Shown here: piece by piece, positions 24,842 to 33,535 of the stretch
How positions within the stretch are numbered: position 1 is the stretch's first letter
Layout of the letters: every line of letters begins with the position of its first letter
DNA from: Nonomuraea polychroma
Lineage (GTDB): Bacteria; Actinomycetota; Actinomycetes; Streptosporangiales; Streptosporangiaceae
Reading direction: 5' to 3'
Assembly (NCBI RefSeq): GCF_004011505.1
Contig: NZ_SAUN01000001.1
Span: 1,116,001-1,180,000 of the forward strand
DNA length: 64,000 nucleotides
Translations under genes and position numbers: made by a program
Notes under the pieces: model-generated
What the model was told of the DNA's origin: nothing
What the model saw: the letters and a program-made list of their open reading frames with translations, nothing else
Databases searched by the model: none

Positions 24842-26107
24842 ATGAAATCGGTCAAAACGTTGGCGTCAGCATGCTGCCTGGCCGTCGCGGCCACGGCCTG
24901 CTCCACCTCGGGAGGCGGCGCCCCTCCCTCGTCCGGTCAGGTGCTCACGCTGGCCGCCGCGGGCCAGGGCCCTGCGGAGGCGGCGGTGAAGGCGTTCGAG
25001 AAGGCCAATCCCGGAGTCACGGTGAAGACGACGTTCACCGAGGACGACGCCTCCTACCAGCAGCAGCTGCGGACCCAGCTGGCCTCGGGGACGGCACCCG
25101 ACGTGTTCCGCATGTGGCCGGGCGGCGGCAACACCATGGCCGTACGCGACCTCGGCGCCGACGGCATGCTGATGGACCTGTCCGGCGAGAGCTGGGCGGG
25201 CGGGCTCAGCGCCGACCTCAAGGCGGTCACCAGCGACCCGGCGGGCAAGGTCACGGCCGTGCCCGTGACGATCGGCGCCATCGGCGCGATCTGGAACGAC
25301 CAGGCGCTGGCCAAGAGCGGGCTCAGCAAGCCGGCGACGTGGCCGGAGGTGCTGGCCTTCTGCAAGGCGGCCAAGGGCAAGGACGTCGTGCCGTTCGCGC
25401 TCGGGCTCAAGTCCGCGTGGGTGACCCAGCTGGTGCCGTACGCGCTGACCGCCTCCCTCGTCTACGGCCCCAACCCCGGCTTCACCCAGCAGCAGAAGGA
25501 CGGCAAGGCCACCTTCGCGAACTCGGAGTGGAAGCAGGCCATGAACAAATACCTGGAGATGCGCGACGCCGGCTGCTTCAACGACAGCCCCAACGGCGTC
25601 GGCTACGACGAGCAGATGCAACTGCTCGGCCAGGGCAAGGCGCTGGGTGCCGTGCACGTGGTGTCCGCCGTGCAGTCCGCGCTCAACTCCGCGCCGCAGG
25701 GCACCACGTTCTCGATGAGCCCGTTCCCCGCCACCGACAGCGCCGACGGAACGTACCTGCCGGTGTCGGTCGGCATCGTGTACGGCGTCAACGCCAAGGC
25801 CAAGAACCCGGCCCTGGCCAAGAAGTTCATGGAGTTCCTCGCCTCGCCGGAAGGACAGGCGCTGTACGCGACCGAGTCGGGCAGCAGCCCCGCCCTCTCC
25901 AGCCCCTCCTTCAAGGCCGACGCGCTGCAGCAGCCGGTGCTCGACGCGGTCAAGGCCGGGAAGTCCACGCTCTACCCGGACCAGGGCTGGCCCAACCCGA
26001 AGGTCCAGCAGGAGCACCTGACCTCGATCCAGGAGCTGTTCAACGGAACGGTCGACGTGCCGACGTTGCTCGGCCGCATGGACAAGGCGTTCGGCGAGGG
26101 CAAGTGA
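24842..26107 (+). CDS. ABC sugar importer substrate-binding lipoprotein
   Basis: A 421-residue family-1 solute-binding protein. The signal peptide ends with ATACSTSGGG, a serviceable though slightly atypical lipobox. The mature protein begins VLTLAAAGQGPAEAAVKAFEKANPGVTVKTTF, the usual first strand and helix. TAPDVFRMWPGGG is the domain-crossing segment. GGAGG occurs just before the ATG. It belongs to the importer operon and overlaps the next gene by 4 nt (GTGA). The sugar is unknown but probably comes from the action of the secreted enzyme at 18.5-21.6 kb. Confidence 0.9.
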   Translation: MKSVKTLASACCLAVAATACSTSGGGAPPSSGQVLTLAAAGQGPAEAAVKAFEKANPGVTVKTTFTEDDASYQQQLRTQLASGTAPDVFRMWPGGGNTMAVRDLGADGMLMDLSGESWAGGLSADLKAVTSDPAGKVTAVPVTIGAIGAIWNDQALAKSGLSKPATWPEVLAFCKAAKGKDVVPFALGLKSAWVTQLVPYALTASLVYGPNPGFTQQQKDGKATFANSEWKQAMNKYLEMRDAGCFNDSPNGVGYDEQMQLLGQGKALGAVHVVSAVQSALNSAPQGTTFSMSPFPATDSADGTYLPVSVGIVYGVNAKAKNPALAKKFMEFLASPEGQALYATESGSSPALSSPSFKADALQQPVLDAVKAGKSTLYPDQGWPNPKVQQEHLTSIQELFNGTVDVPTLLGRMDKAFGEGK

Positions 26108-27333
26108 CCGGCATGCGTCATTCGGGGGGCCCGGTGGAGGCGTGCCTGTGGATCACGCCCAAGATCTTCGACGACCTGCGTGACCCCGCGCCCGGCGTGG
26201 AGGCGTTCTTCGACCACCACGCCGAGTGGCTGGCGGACCGGCCGGTCACGGTGGTCTTCTGCGCGGGCAACGGCGACCACGTGCTGAACTACGCGGGCCC
26301 CGCGTCCTGGGACGACCGCTTCGACTGGGCCCGCTACAACTGCTTCGCCCTGGCTCCCGGCGGGCCCGCCGCCAGTGCCAGGGCGCACAACCGGGACTGG
26401 CTGGCCCGGGTCCGCGACGGCGGCGAGCGCTCGGCCAACCCGTACTCCGCCGGGCCGATGTTCATCCTCTCCGAGCAGCCGATGGACTACCGCACGCTGG
26501 CCGGGATCTACGCGGCCATACGCGCGGAGGCCTCGCGGCGCGGGCTCCGGGTGAACCTGCTGGAGTATCTGGAGCCTGGGCCGGAGTTCTGCCGGAGCGA
26601 GTGGAAGACGGCACGGCACCCGGAGGTGGCCGCCGGCACCGCCGACGCCGGTGGTCACCTGGTCCCGGGCGTGATCGACGTCACGGCGGCGCTCTCGGCC
26701 GACGCCCGGCCGTACGCCGCCTTCCCCGGCGGCATCCCGGGCGGGTTGCCGGCGGGGGATTTCGTCGCCGCCCAGACGGCCGCGTTCGTCGCCGACTTCG
26801 GGCTGGACGGGGTCATGCTCGGCAACCAGTTCGGCCTGATCGGGTTCTGGCATCCGGACAACGCGCCGCCGCTCACCCCGGAGCGGTCGGCCGGGATCGA
26901 ACGGTTCTTCCTGCGGCTGCGCGAGGCCATGGGGGAGGGCCTGGTGTATTGGATGGACACCTATTGGCGGGCCGAGGTGGAGCGGTCGGCCTGGGGGATG
27001 ACCGACGCCGCCTACCGGTCGCTCGACGCGATCCTGGTCAGCACGTTCGCCGTGCTGGTGGAACGTACCGAGATCGTGCCCAACCTGCTGAGCAAGGCCG
27101 CGCTCGGCGGGCCGCGGACGCTGCTCGGGCTGGACTTCGTCGACCCCTGGTACTGGTACCGGACCTATCTCGACGACCGGCGCACCTACCTCTACCAGCG
27201 GGAGGTGCTGGCCGCGCACGCCGCCTCCGTGGCAGGCGTCTCCTTCTTCGCCAACGACACCTTCGGCCACTTCGTGCCGGAACCCGAGCTGTCCTTCACC
27301 CTGGAGATGGTGAGAAAGGCCGAGTACGGCTGA
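26104..27333 (+). CDS. Unassigned cytosolic glycosidase-like protein
   Basis: A protein of about 409 residues without a signal peptide. I use the GTG at 26104, which overlaps the binding-protein stop as GTGA; the ATG at 26113 is the alternative. Sequence features suggest a TIM-barrel sugar enzyme. VEACLWITPKIFDDL begins it, a YLEPGPEFCRSEW motif ends a strand with Glu, FGLDGVMLGNQFGLIGFW is another strand end, and LLGLDFVDPWYWYRTY and GVSFFANDTFGHF come late. I do not recognise a numbered family. Coupling to the importer suggests it processes the imported sugar inside the cell. Function is inferred from context only. Confidence 0.6.
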   Translation: MTGMRHSGGPVEACLWITPKIFDDLRDPAPGVEAFFDHHAEWLADRPVTVVFCAGNGDHVLNYAGPASWDDRFDWARYNCFALAPGGPAASARAHNRDWLARVRDGGERSANPYSAGPMFILSEQPMDYRTLAGIYAAIRAEASRRGLRVNLLEYLEPGPEFCRSEWKTARHPEVAAGTADAGGHLVPGVIDVTAALSADARPYAAFPGGIPGGLPAGDFVAAQTAAFVADFGLDGVMLGNQFGLIGFWHPDNAPPLTPERSAGIERFFLRLREAMGEGLVYWMDTYWRAEVERSAWGMTDAAYRSLDAILVSTFAVLVERTEIVPNLLSKAALGGPRTLLGLDFVDPWYWYRTYLDDRRTYLYQREVLAAHAASVAGVSFFANDTFGHFVPEPELSFTLEMVRKAEYG

Positions 27334-27754
27334 CCCGCATGCCTACGTCCCGGCTTTGGGCATGCGGGTCGCAGCGCCGCGCGCCTCCGGCCACGTCCGC
27401 CCGCCGTGCCGCGCGCTTAGGGTCGCGTCGGGCCGCTGCTCCGCGCGGCGGGGGCCGCCCGCCGTGCCGCGCGGCGCGTCCGGCCCCGGTCGCGACATGG
27501 GCCCTCGCGACCCTTCGCGCCTCCGCACCCGCAAGCTTCCGGCGATGAGCCCGCGAGCGTCGCGCCGGGGGTCACAACGGTCGCTCATCGGCGCCGGTTC
27601 CAGCGTGCCCGGCAGGTGTGCAGCGTGGGCTCGGCGCGGGTTGATGGCCCGTCCGTCGTACGCCCGCCTGGCAGGTCCGCGTGCCATGGCCGGCCGTGCC
27701 GGCGGGTGGCTCGAGGCCGCCCGCCGGCGAGCAGGCGGGCGGCCGCGCGGGCCG
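27334..27754. other. 421-nt very GC-rich convergent intergenic region
   Basis: Lies between two convergent genes. A 19-nt direct repeat (CCGCCCGCCGTGCCGCGCG) occurs at 27397-27415 and 27455-27473. Short GC-rich inverted repeats around it could act as a bidirectional terminator. No protein resembling a known family was seen in any frame. Confidence 0.55.
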
Positions 27755-29200
27755 TCACACGTAGACGGTCTGCGTCTGCTGGTAGCCGGCCAGCCCCTCC
27801 GGTCCCAGCTCGCGGCCGAGGCCGCTGGCCTTGACACCCCCGAAGGGGGCGGCGGGGTCGGGGATGTAGCGGTTGACCCCGATGGTGCCGGTACGGACCC
27901 GGTGGGCGACGGCGGCGCCGCGTTCGGGGTCGCTGGTCCACACCGTGCCGCCGAGGCCGAAGTCGGAGTCGTTGGCGATGCGGACGGCGTGGTCGACGTC
28001 GTCGTACGGGATGAGGGACAGGACGGGCCCGAAGATCTCCTCCTGGGCGATGACGGAGCCGTTGTCGACGTCGGCGAAGACGGTCGGCTGCACGAACCAG
28101 CCCCGTTCCAGCCCGGCGGGACGCCCGCCGCCCACCGTGATCCGGGCCCCCTCGCCGCGCCCCTTGGCGATGTACGACTCGACCCGGTCGCGCTGCCGGG
28201 CGGTGGCCATCGGCCCGATCTGGGTCGTGGCATCACCGGCGTCGCCCACGGTCAGCGAGCCGGCCAGGGCCGTGAAGGCGTCGACGACCTCGGCGTACCG
28301 GCTGCGCGGCGCCAGGACCCGCGTCCCGAGGAAGCACGTCTGACCGTTGTTGAGCAGCGTGGACCCGAACAGCCCTTCGCCGATCTTCGCCAGGTCCAGG
28401 TCGGCGTCGTCGAGCACGATCGCCGCTGACTTGCCGCCGAGCTCCAGGGTGACCGGCCGCAGCAGCCGCCCGCACGTCTCCGCGATGGTGCGCCCGGCCG
28501 CGGTGGAGCCGGTGAAGGCCACCTTGTCCACTTGCGGGTGGGCGACCAGATACGCCCCGACCTCGCGTCCGCCCGGCACGATGTTGACGACCCCGGCGGG
28601 CACGCCGGCCTCCTCCATGGCCTCGGCCAGCAGGTAGGCGTCGAGCACGGTCTCCGGCGAGGGCTTGATGACGAGGGTGCACCCGGTCGCCATCGCGGGG
28701 GCGATCTTGAACATGGACAAGGCCTGCGGGAAGTTCCACGGCACGATCGCCGCCACCACCCCGACCGGCACCCGCCGCACCTGGATCGAGCCGCCGAACA
28801 GCCCGGCCCTGGTCTCGGTGAACTCGGCCGCGCGGGCCAGTCCGGCGTAGTACCGCAGCACGGCGCTGGGGTAGCCGGTCTCCAGCTGGCGGGCGACCGC
28901 GACCGGCATGCCGTTCTGGGCGCTGACCCGTTCGACGAAGCCGTCGGCCCGCCGGTCGATGGCGTCGGCCAGACGGTCCATGACGTCGGCGCGCCGGGCC
29001 GGCTCCCAGCTCGACCACCCGGACGGGTCGTCGAAGGCCTGGCGGGCGGCGGCGACCGCCGCGTCGATGTCGGCCTCGGCGCCCTCGGGCACCTGGCCGA
29101 GCTGCTCTTCGGTGCTGGCGTTGACCGGGATGATCACGCGGTCCGTGGCGGGGCGGACCCAGGTGCCGCCGATGAAGAAGGTGTCGTAGCGAAGGTTCAT
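27755..29200 (-). CDS. Aldehyde dehydrogenase, probably benzaldehyde-type
   Basis: A 481-residue NAD(P)-dependent aldehyde dehydrogenase. The cofactor and active-site motifs are complete: VVAAIVPWNFPQ, FTGSTAAGR, TLELGGKSA with the general-base Glu, and NNGQTCFLGTRV with the catalytic Cys. The ATG shares bases with the stop of the upstream alcohol dehydrogenase, so the two form a coupled pair that would oxidise an alcohol to an acid. With the benzoate genes nearby, benzaldehyde to benzoate is the likely reaction, but substrate choice cannot be seen in the sequence. It is the last gene of a leftward operon. Confidence 0.85.
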   Translation of the reverse strand: MNLRYDTFFIGGTWVRPATDRVIIPVNASTEEQLGQVPEGAEADIDAAVAAARQAFDDPSGWSSWEPARRADVMDRLADAIDRRADGFVERVSAQNGMPVAVARQLETGYPSAVLRYYAGLARAAEFTETRAGLFGGSIQVRRVPVGVVAAIVPWNFPQALSMFKIAPAMATGCTLVIKPSPETVLDAYLLAEAMEEAGVPAGVVNIVPGGREVGAYLVAHPQVDKVAFTGSTAAGRTIAETCGRLLRPVTLELGGKSAAIVLDDADLDLAKIGEGLFGSTLLNNGQTCFLGTRVLAPRSRYAEVVDAFTALAGSLTVGDAGDATTQIGPMATARQRDRVESYIAKGRGEGARITVGGGRPAGLERGWFVQPTVFADVDNGSVIAQEEIFGPVLSLIPYDDVDHAVRIANDSDFGLGGTVWTSDPERGAAVAHRVRTGTIGVNRYIPDPAAPFGGVKASGLGRELGPEGLAGYQQTQTVYV

Positions 29201-30306
29201 CAGCGCGCTCCAAAGGTCAGGACGGGCTTGAGGGTGGTGCCCTTCTCGGAGTCCTCCACCGCCTGGTTGATGTCCTCGAAGGCGTACGTCTTGATCAGCT
29301 TGTCGAACGGGAACCGGCCCTGCCGGTGCAGGTCGACGAGCTTGGGGATGAACAGGCGCGGCACGCTGTCGCCCTCGACGATGCCGCGTACGCTGCGGCC
29401 GAACAGCAGTGAGGACATGTCGAGCGAGACCTCCGTGCCGAGCGCCGCGGCGCCGATCAGGCCGCAGGTGCCGCCCTGGTTGAGCGCATCGGCGGCCTGC
29501 CGGAGCACGGCGGGCACCGCGGTGGTCTCCACGGTGTAGTCCAGGCCGAGGCCGCCGGTGAGGTCGCGCAGCCGCTGCACCGTGTCGCCCGCGGCGGCGT
29601 TGATCACGTGGGTGGCGCCCAGTTGCTCGGCCAGCTCCAGTCGCTGGTCGTTCAGGTCGATGGCGACGATGGTGGTGCAGCCGGCGACGACGGCGGCCAT
29701 GACGGCGCTGATGCCGACCGAGCCCGCGCCGAAGACCGCGATGCTGCTGCCCGCCGGCGGCTTGAGCGAATTGAGCACGCCGCCCGCGCCGGTCTGGATG
29801 CCGCACCCCAGCGGGCCGAGCAGCTCCAGCGGCGCGTCCTGGTCCACCTTGACGACGTTGCGCTCGGTGGCCAGGGCGTAGGTCGCGAACGCCGACTGGC
29901 CGAAGAAGACGCCGTGCACACCGCCGGATTCCCGGTGCAGCGGGGTGCTGCCGTCGGCGCGTGAGCCCGCGAAGTTGCAGGCGAAGAACTGGTCGCAGTA
30001 CGCCGGACGGCCCTGGTCGCACATGCGGCACGCGCCACAGGAGTTGAACGTGAGCACAACGTGGTCGCCGGGAGCGACGTAGGTGACGCCGTCGCCGACG
30101 GCCTCCACGACGCCCGCGCCCTCGTGGCCGAGCACCGCGGGCAGGGGCACCGGGTACCACTGGTCGCGGACGATCAGGTCGGTGTGGCAGACGCCGGAAC
30201 TCACCATCCGGACGACCACCTCGCCCGGCCGCGGGTCGTCCAGTTCGAGTGGGGTGAGGGCGAAGGGAGCGCCTTTGGTCTCGGTCAGTGCCGCGGTGAT
30301 GCGCAC
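29200..30306 (-). CDS. Zinc alcohol dehydrogenase, aryl-alcohol type
   Basis: A 368-residue medium-chain dehydrogenase. Catalytic zinc ligands are in SSGVCHTDL and GHEGAG. Structural zinc is held by four Cys in the CGACRMCDQGRPAYC segment. VFGAGSVGISAVMAA is the NAD-binding turn. The N-terminus ITAALTETKGAPFAL and the later FACNFAGSRADG look like benzyl/aryl-alcohol dehydrogenases such as XylB/AreB. GTG start at 30306 has AAAGGAG upstream. It would convert benzyl or similar alcohols to aldehydes, which the coupled aldehyde dehydrogenase then oxidises. Aryl specificity is inferred from resemblance and context. Confidence 0.83.
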   Translation of the reverse strand: MRITAALTETKGAPFALTPLELDDPRPGEVVVRMVSSGVCHTDLIVRDQWYPVPLPAVLGHEGAGVVEAVGDGVTYVAPGDHVVLTFNSCGACRMCDQGRPAYCDQFFACNFAGSRADGSTPLHRESGGVHGVFFGQSAFATYALATERNVVKVDQDAPLELLGPLGCGIQTGAGGVLNSLKPPAGSSIAVFGAGSVGISAVMAAVVAGCTTIVAIDLNDQRLELAEQLGATHVINAAAGDTVQRLRDLTGGLGLDYTVETTAVPAVLRQAADALNQGGTCGLIGAAALGTEVSLDMSSLLFGRSVRGIVEGDSVPRLFIPKLVDLHRQGRFPFDKLIKTYAFEDINQAVEDSEKGTTLKPVLTFGAR

Positions 30307-30372
30307 GTTACGACTCCTTTGCCGGTGGGTTTCTCACCGGAAAAATAAGACGGCGTGCGCCGGGTGCGGTGT

Positions 30373-32025
30373 TCAACTATTGGACACGGTGATCTTCAGG
30401 GCGCGCATGCGGTTGTAGAGCGTCGTCCGGCTGATGCCGAGCTGCTGCGCGGTACGCAGCTTGTTGCCGTCGTGCTCACGCAGCGCGGCGGCGATGGCGT
30501 CGTGCTCGGCCCGCTCCAACGGCGTCATCCGCCGCAGCCGGGGGCTGACCTGGTACCTCTCGGGCAGGTCGCGCGGTGTCACGTCACCGGCCGAGCGGTG
30601 CGCCACGACCGCGCGGAGCACCGTGCGCAGCTCGCGCAGGTTGCCCGGCCACGGGTGCGCGGCCAGGGCCGCCAGCGCGGCCGGCGTGAAGCGTACCCGG
30701 TCACCCACCCCGAGGTCGTCGAGCATGGCCCGCACCAGCCCCGGCAATTCTCCGGTACGGTCCCGCAGTGCAGCCAGCTCGACCCGGGACGCGCACTCGG
30801 CCGCGAGCGCGGCCGCGCCCCCGGCGAGCTCGGCGAACGGCGCCCCGGTCAGCACGATCCGCCGCCCGGCTCGCTCGATGAGCCGTCGCAGCCGGACCGC
30901 GCAGGCATCGGGCAGCACATGGGCGTCTTCCACGAGCAGAAGGCCGGTGCTCCGCTCCAGGTCGGCCAGCCAGGCGGCCTCGCCCCGGACGGCGGCCTCC
31001 GAGGCGTCGAACGTGGCGATCCCGGTCCCGGCCGGCGGGCGTGCCGTGCTCGTATACCCGGGGATCGCGGTCTCCCCGGCCAGCGACCGTGCCGTGGTCG
31101 TCCGCCCCGTCCCCGGCTCCCCGCCGATGTAGACCGAGGTGCTCGCCGGTGCCTGCGGCCGCGAGACGAGGACCGGCCGGGCGTGGCCGGGATCGGTGAA
31201 CTCGAACAGGGTTCCGTCCGTGGAGGCGATGGCCTGGAGCCGTACGTGCAGGTGACGTCCCGACGACAGTTCGATCCCGCGCTCCTCGCTTCTGTGCCGG
31301 CGCCCGAGGTCGGCCGCCAGCTCGCGCAGCCGCAGGTGGTCGATCGGGTCGAGGAGCTCCGCGGCCGCGGGGTTCGCCAGCACCACGCCCTCGCCGAGCA
31401 CCAGCACCGGGCGGGTGCGTCCGGCCGCGGCCGCCTGGAAGGCGGCGAGCATGTGCTGCTGGGCCCGGCGCGCGCTGAGCAGCAGCCGCTCCTCGATGTC
31501 GCTGGCCGCCCGGGCGAGGAACGGGCCCAGCAGCGGGGAGTCGTTCTCGGCCAGGCAGGTGATGTCCAGCACGCCTTCCAGCCTGCGGGTCGCCGGATGC
31601 CTGATCGGATGGCCGTAGCAGCTGAACCGTTTGAACGGCTCCAGGTAGTGCTCCTCACCGTGCACCGCGAGGCCGTGGCGTAGCTCGTACACCGTGGCGA
31701 TCGAGTTCGTCCCGGTGGTCTCCTCCATGAAGACCCCGCCGGTCACCACGCCCAGCGCCTCCAGCCGGCCGCGGAGCGTACGTGCTCCGATGGGCACGTC
31801 CACCAGCCGGGACTCCCGGTCTGCGAGGATGACGCAGTAGTCCGCGTCGCCGAGCTGTTCGGCCAGGTGCTCCAGCACCGGCTGGGCGGCGGCGACGAGC
31901 CGGCTGCGCGGGTCGACCTCGTCCGGCTCGATGCGGAGGTCGGGCGCCCCCGGTCCGAGACCGCTCATCTCGCAGCGCCGCCACGACAGCGCGATCTCAG
32001 GACGCAGGCTTGGACTGATCCTCAC
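30373..32025 (-). CDS. AcoR-like regulator (GAF, degenerate AAA+, Fis-type HTH)
   Basis: A 550-residue regulator. The N-terminus (PEIALSWRRCEMSG) and a GAF sensor (about residues 45-200, with GGVFMEETTGTNSIAT and RFSCYGHPIRHPAT) match AcoR-type activators of alcohol and acetoin catabolism. A PAS-like stretch follows. The AAA+ region has a P-loop-like GGEPGTGRTT and a Walker-B-like LLLVEDAH. The GAFTGA loop that contacts sigma-54 is absent. The C-terminus is a Fis-type HTH (KLRTAQQLGISRTTLYNRMRAL). It lies 32 nt downstream of the importer genes and 66 nt upstream of the alcohol dehydrogenase, on the same strand. It probably senses an aromatic alcohol and activates this operon without sigma-54. 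Confidence 0.85.
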   Translation of the reverse strand: MRISPSLRPEIALSWRRCEMSGLGPGAPDLRIEPDEVDPRSRLVAAAQPVLEHLAEQLGDADYCVILADRESRLVDVPIGARTLRGRLEALGVVTGGVFMEETTGTNSIATVYELRHGLAVHGEEHYLEPFKRFSCYGHPIRHPATRRLEGVLDITCLAENDSPLLGPFLARAASDIEERLLLSARRAQQHMLAAFQAAAAGRTRPVLVLGEGVVLANPAAAELLDPIDHLRLRELAADLGRRHRSEERGIELSSGRHLHVRLQAIASTDGTLFEFTDPGHARPVLVSRPQAPASTSVYIGGEPGTGRTTTARSLAGETAIPGYTSTARPPAGTGIATFDASEAAVRGEAAWLADLERSTGLLLVEDAHVLPDACAVRLRRLIERAGRRIVLTGAPFAELAGGAAALAAECASRVELAALRDRTGELPGLVRAMLDDLGVGDRVRFTPAALAALAAHPWPGNLRELRTVLRAVVAHRSAGDVTPRDLPERYQVSPRLRRMTPLERAEHDAIAAALREHDGNKLRTAQQLGISRTTLYNRMRALKITVSNS

Positions 32026-32057
32026 GGCGACCTCCGGTGAAGCCAGATGGACGTCGG

Positions 32058-32762
32058 TCAGCCGACGCCGAGGAGGGCATGGGCGCGGGCGCGGTCCGCC
32101 CGGAAATCGGCGGTCGGGCTCCGGTGCACGATGCGCCCCTTCTGCATGACCGCCACCTCGTCCGCCAGGCGGAAGGCCAGGTGCAGGTCCTGCTCCACGA
32201 GCACGGCCGCGATGCCCTCGCCGCGCAGCTGCTCCAGCAACTCGGCGACCTGGTCGACGACCGCGGGCGCGAGGCCGTCGGACGGCTCGTCGAGCAGCAG
32301 CAGACGGGGGTTGCGCAGCAGCGCGCGGCCGATAGCCAGCATTTGCTGCTCGCCGCCGGACAACTGGTCGCCGCGGTTGCCGCGGCGCTCGGCGAGCCGC
32401 GGCATCAGCTCGTAGACCCGCTCCGGCGTCCAGCCGTCCCGTCCGCGCACGGACGCGATGCGCAGGTTCTCCGCCACGGTGAGCGGCGCGAACACGCGGC
32501 GGCCCTGGGGGACGATCGCCACGCCGCTGCGGGCGACAACGTGCGCGGGCGCCCCGGCGAGCTCCCGGTCGCCGAGGCGGATGCTGCCGGAGTACGGCTT
32601 GAGCATGCCCATGACGGTGTGCACGAAGGTGCTCTTGCCGGCGCCGTTGCGGCCCAGCAGCGCCACGACGCCGCCGGCGGGCACGGTGAAGTCCACGCCG
32701 TCGAGCACCGTGCTGCCCGCATAGCCTGCCCGCAGGTCGCGCACGGTCAGCACGTCCGTCAT
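32058..32762 (-). CDS. Branched-chain-type ABC importer ATPase (LivF)
   Basis: A 234-residue ATPase. Walker A is LLGRNGAGKST, the signature is LSGGEQQMLAIGRAL, and Walker B is LLLLDEPSDGLAP. Size and motif wording match LivF. The ATG overlaps the stop of the LivG gene by 1 nt. It is the fifth gene of a complete HAAT-type importer. Such importers carry branched-chain amino acids or aromatic acids. Its position within an aromatic-degradation island favours an aromatic substrate. Confidence 0.92.
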   Translation of the reverse strand: MTDVLTVRDLRAGYAGSTVLDGVDFTVPAGGVVALLGRNGAGKSTFVHTVMGMLKPYSGSIRLGDRELAGAPAHVVARSGVAIVPQGRRVFAPLTVAENLRIASVRGRDGWTPERVYELMPRLAERRGNRGDQLSGGEQQMLAIGRALLRNPRLLLLDEPSDGLAPAVVDQVAELLEQLRGEGIAAVLVEQDLHLAFRLADEVAVMQKGRIVHRSPTADFRADRARAHALLGVG

Positions 32763-33535
32763 CAGAGACCTCCCGTGAAAAGCTCGTCGGCTCTGGCCGA
32801 GCCGAGATAGGCGCGCCGCACCTCGTCGTCGGACTGGATCTCCCGCGGGGTGCCGGTGGCCAGGACCCGCCCGAGATGCAGGACGGTGACCCGGTCGGCG
32901 AGGCGGAACACCACGTCGAGGTCGTGCTCGACGATGAGCAGGGTCAGGTCGTCCGGCAGCCGCTCCACCAGCGCCGCGAAGCGTTCGGTCTCGGCCGCGG
33001 ACATGCCCGCGGTCGGCTCGTCGAACATGACGAGAGACGGCTGCGCGGCGAGCACCATCGCCACTTCGAGCTGACGGCGTTCGCCGTGGGACAGGGCGGA
33101 GGCCCGGTCGCCGGCCCGCCCGGCCAGCCCGACCGATTCCAGGTGGTGGCGTGCCTCGGCCTCGGTGCGCCGGAAGCGCCGCGCCGCCCGGTCGAAGCGG
33201 TGCGCCACCCGGTGGACGCGCTGGACGGCGAGTGCGACGTTGTCCAGCACCGAGCAGTCCAGGAAGAGGCTGGAATGCTGGTAGGTGCGCAGCAGCCCGC
33301 GCCGGGCCCGCTCGGACTCGGGCAGGGCCGTGACGTCCTGGCCGTCGAACAGCACGCTCCCGCCGGTGGCCGGCAACGTGCCCGCCACGGTCGCGAACAA
33401 CGTCGACTTGCCTGCGCCGTTCGGCCCGATGAGGGCGTGCCGCTCGCCCGGCGACACCGCCAGGTCCACCTGATCCACGGCGGTGAGCGAGCCGTAGGCG
33501 CGGGTGAGGCCCCGCAGCTCCAGGAGAGGCGTCAC
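32762..33535 (-). CDS. Branched-chain-type ABC importer ATPase (LivG)
   Basis: A 257-residue ATPase. Walker A is LIGPNGAGKST, the signature is LSHGERRQLEVAM, and Walker B is LVMFDEPTAGMS followed by IVEHDLDVVF. The LivG-specific RARRGLLRTYQ segment is present. The start is GTG 33535, overlapping the LivM stop as GTGA. It forms the ATPase pair with the LivF protein on the cytosolic face of the importer. Confidence 0.92.
   Translation of the reverse strand: MTPLLELRGLTRAYGSLTAVDQVDLAVSPGERHALIGPNGAGKSTLFATVAGTLPATGGSVLFDGQDVTALPESERARRGLLRTYQHSSLFLDCSVLDNVALAVQRVHRVAHRFDRAARRFRRTEAEARHHLESVGLAGRAGDRASALSHGERRQLEVAMVLAAQPSLVMFDEPTAGMSAAETERFAALVERLPDDLTLLIVEHDLDVVFRLADRVTVLHLGRVLATGTPREIQSDDEVRRAYLGSARADELFTGGL

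Noticed and set aside
27356..28429. Rightward ORF crossing the 27.3-27.7 kb gap
   Set aside because: Low-complexity Arg/Ala/Gly translation, running antisense into the real dehydrogenase gene.
28233..29213. Second-frame ORF over the aldehyde dehydrogenase
   Set aside because: Same-strand shadow frame with Arg/Gly-rich composition and no motifs.
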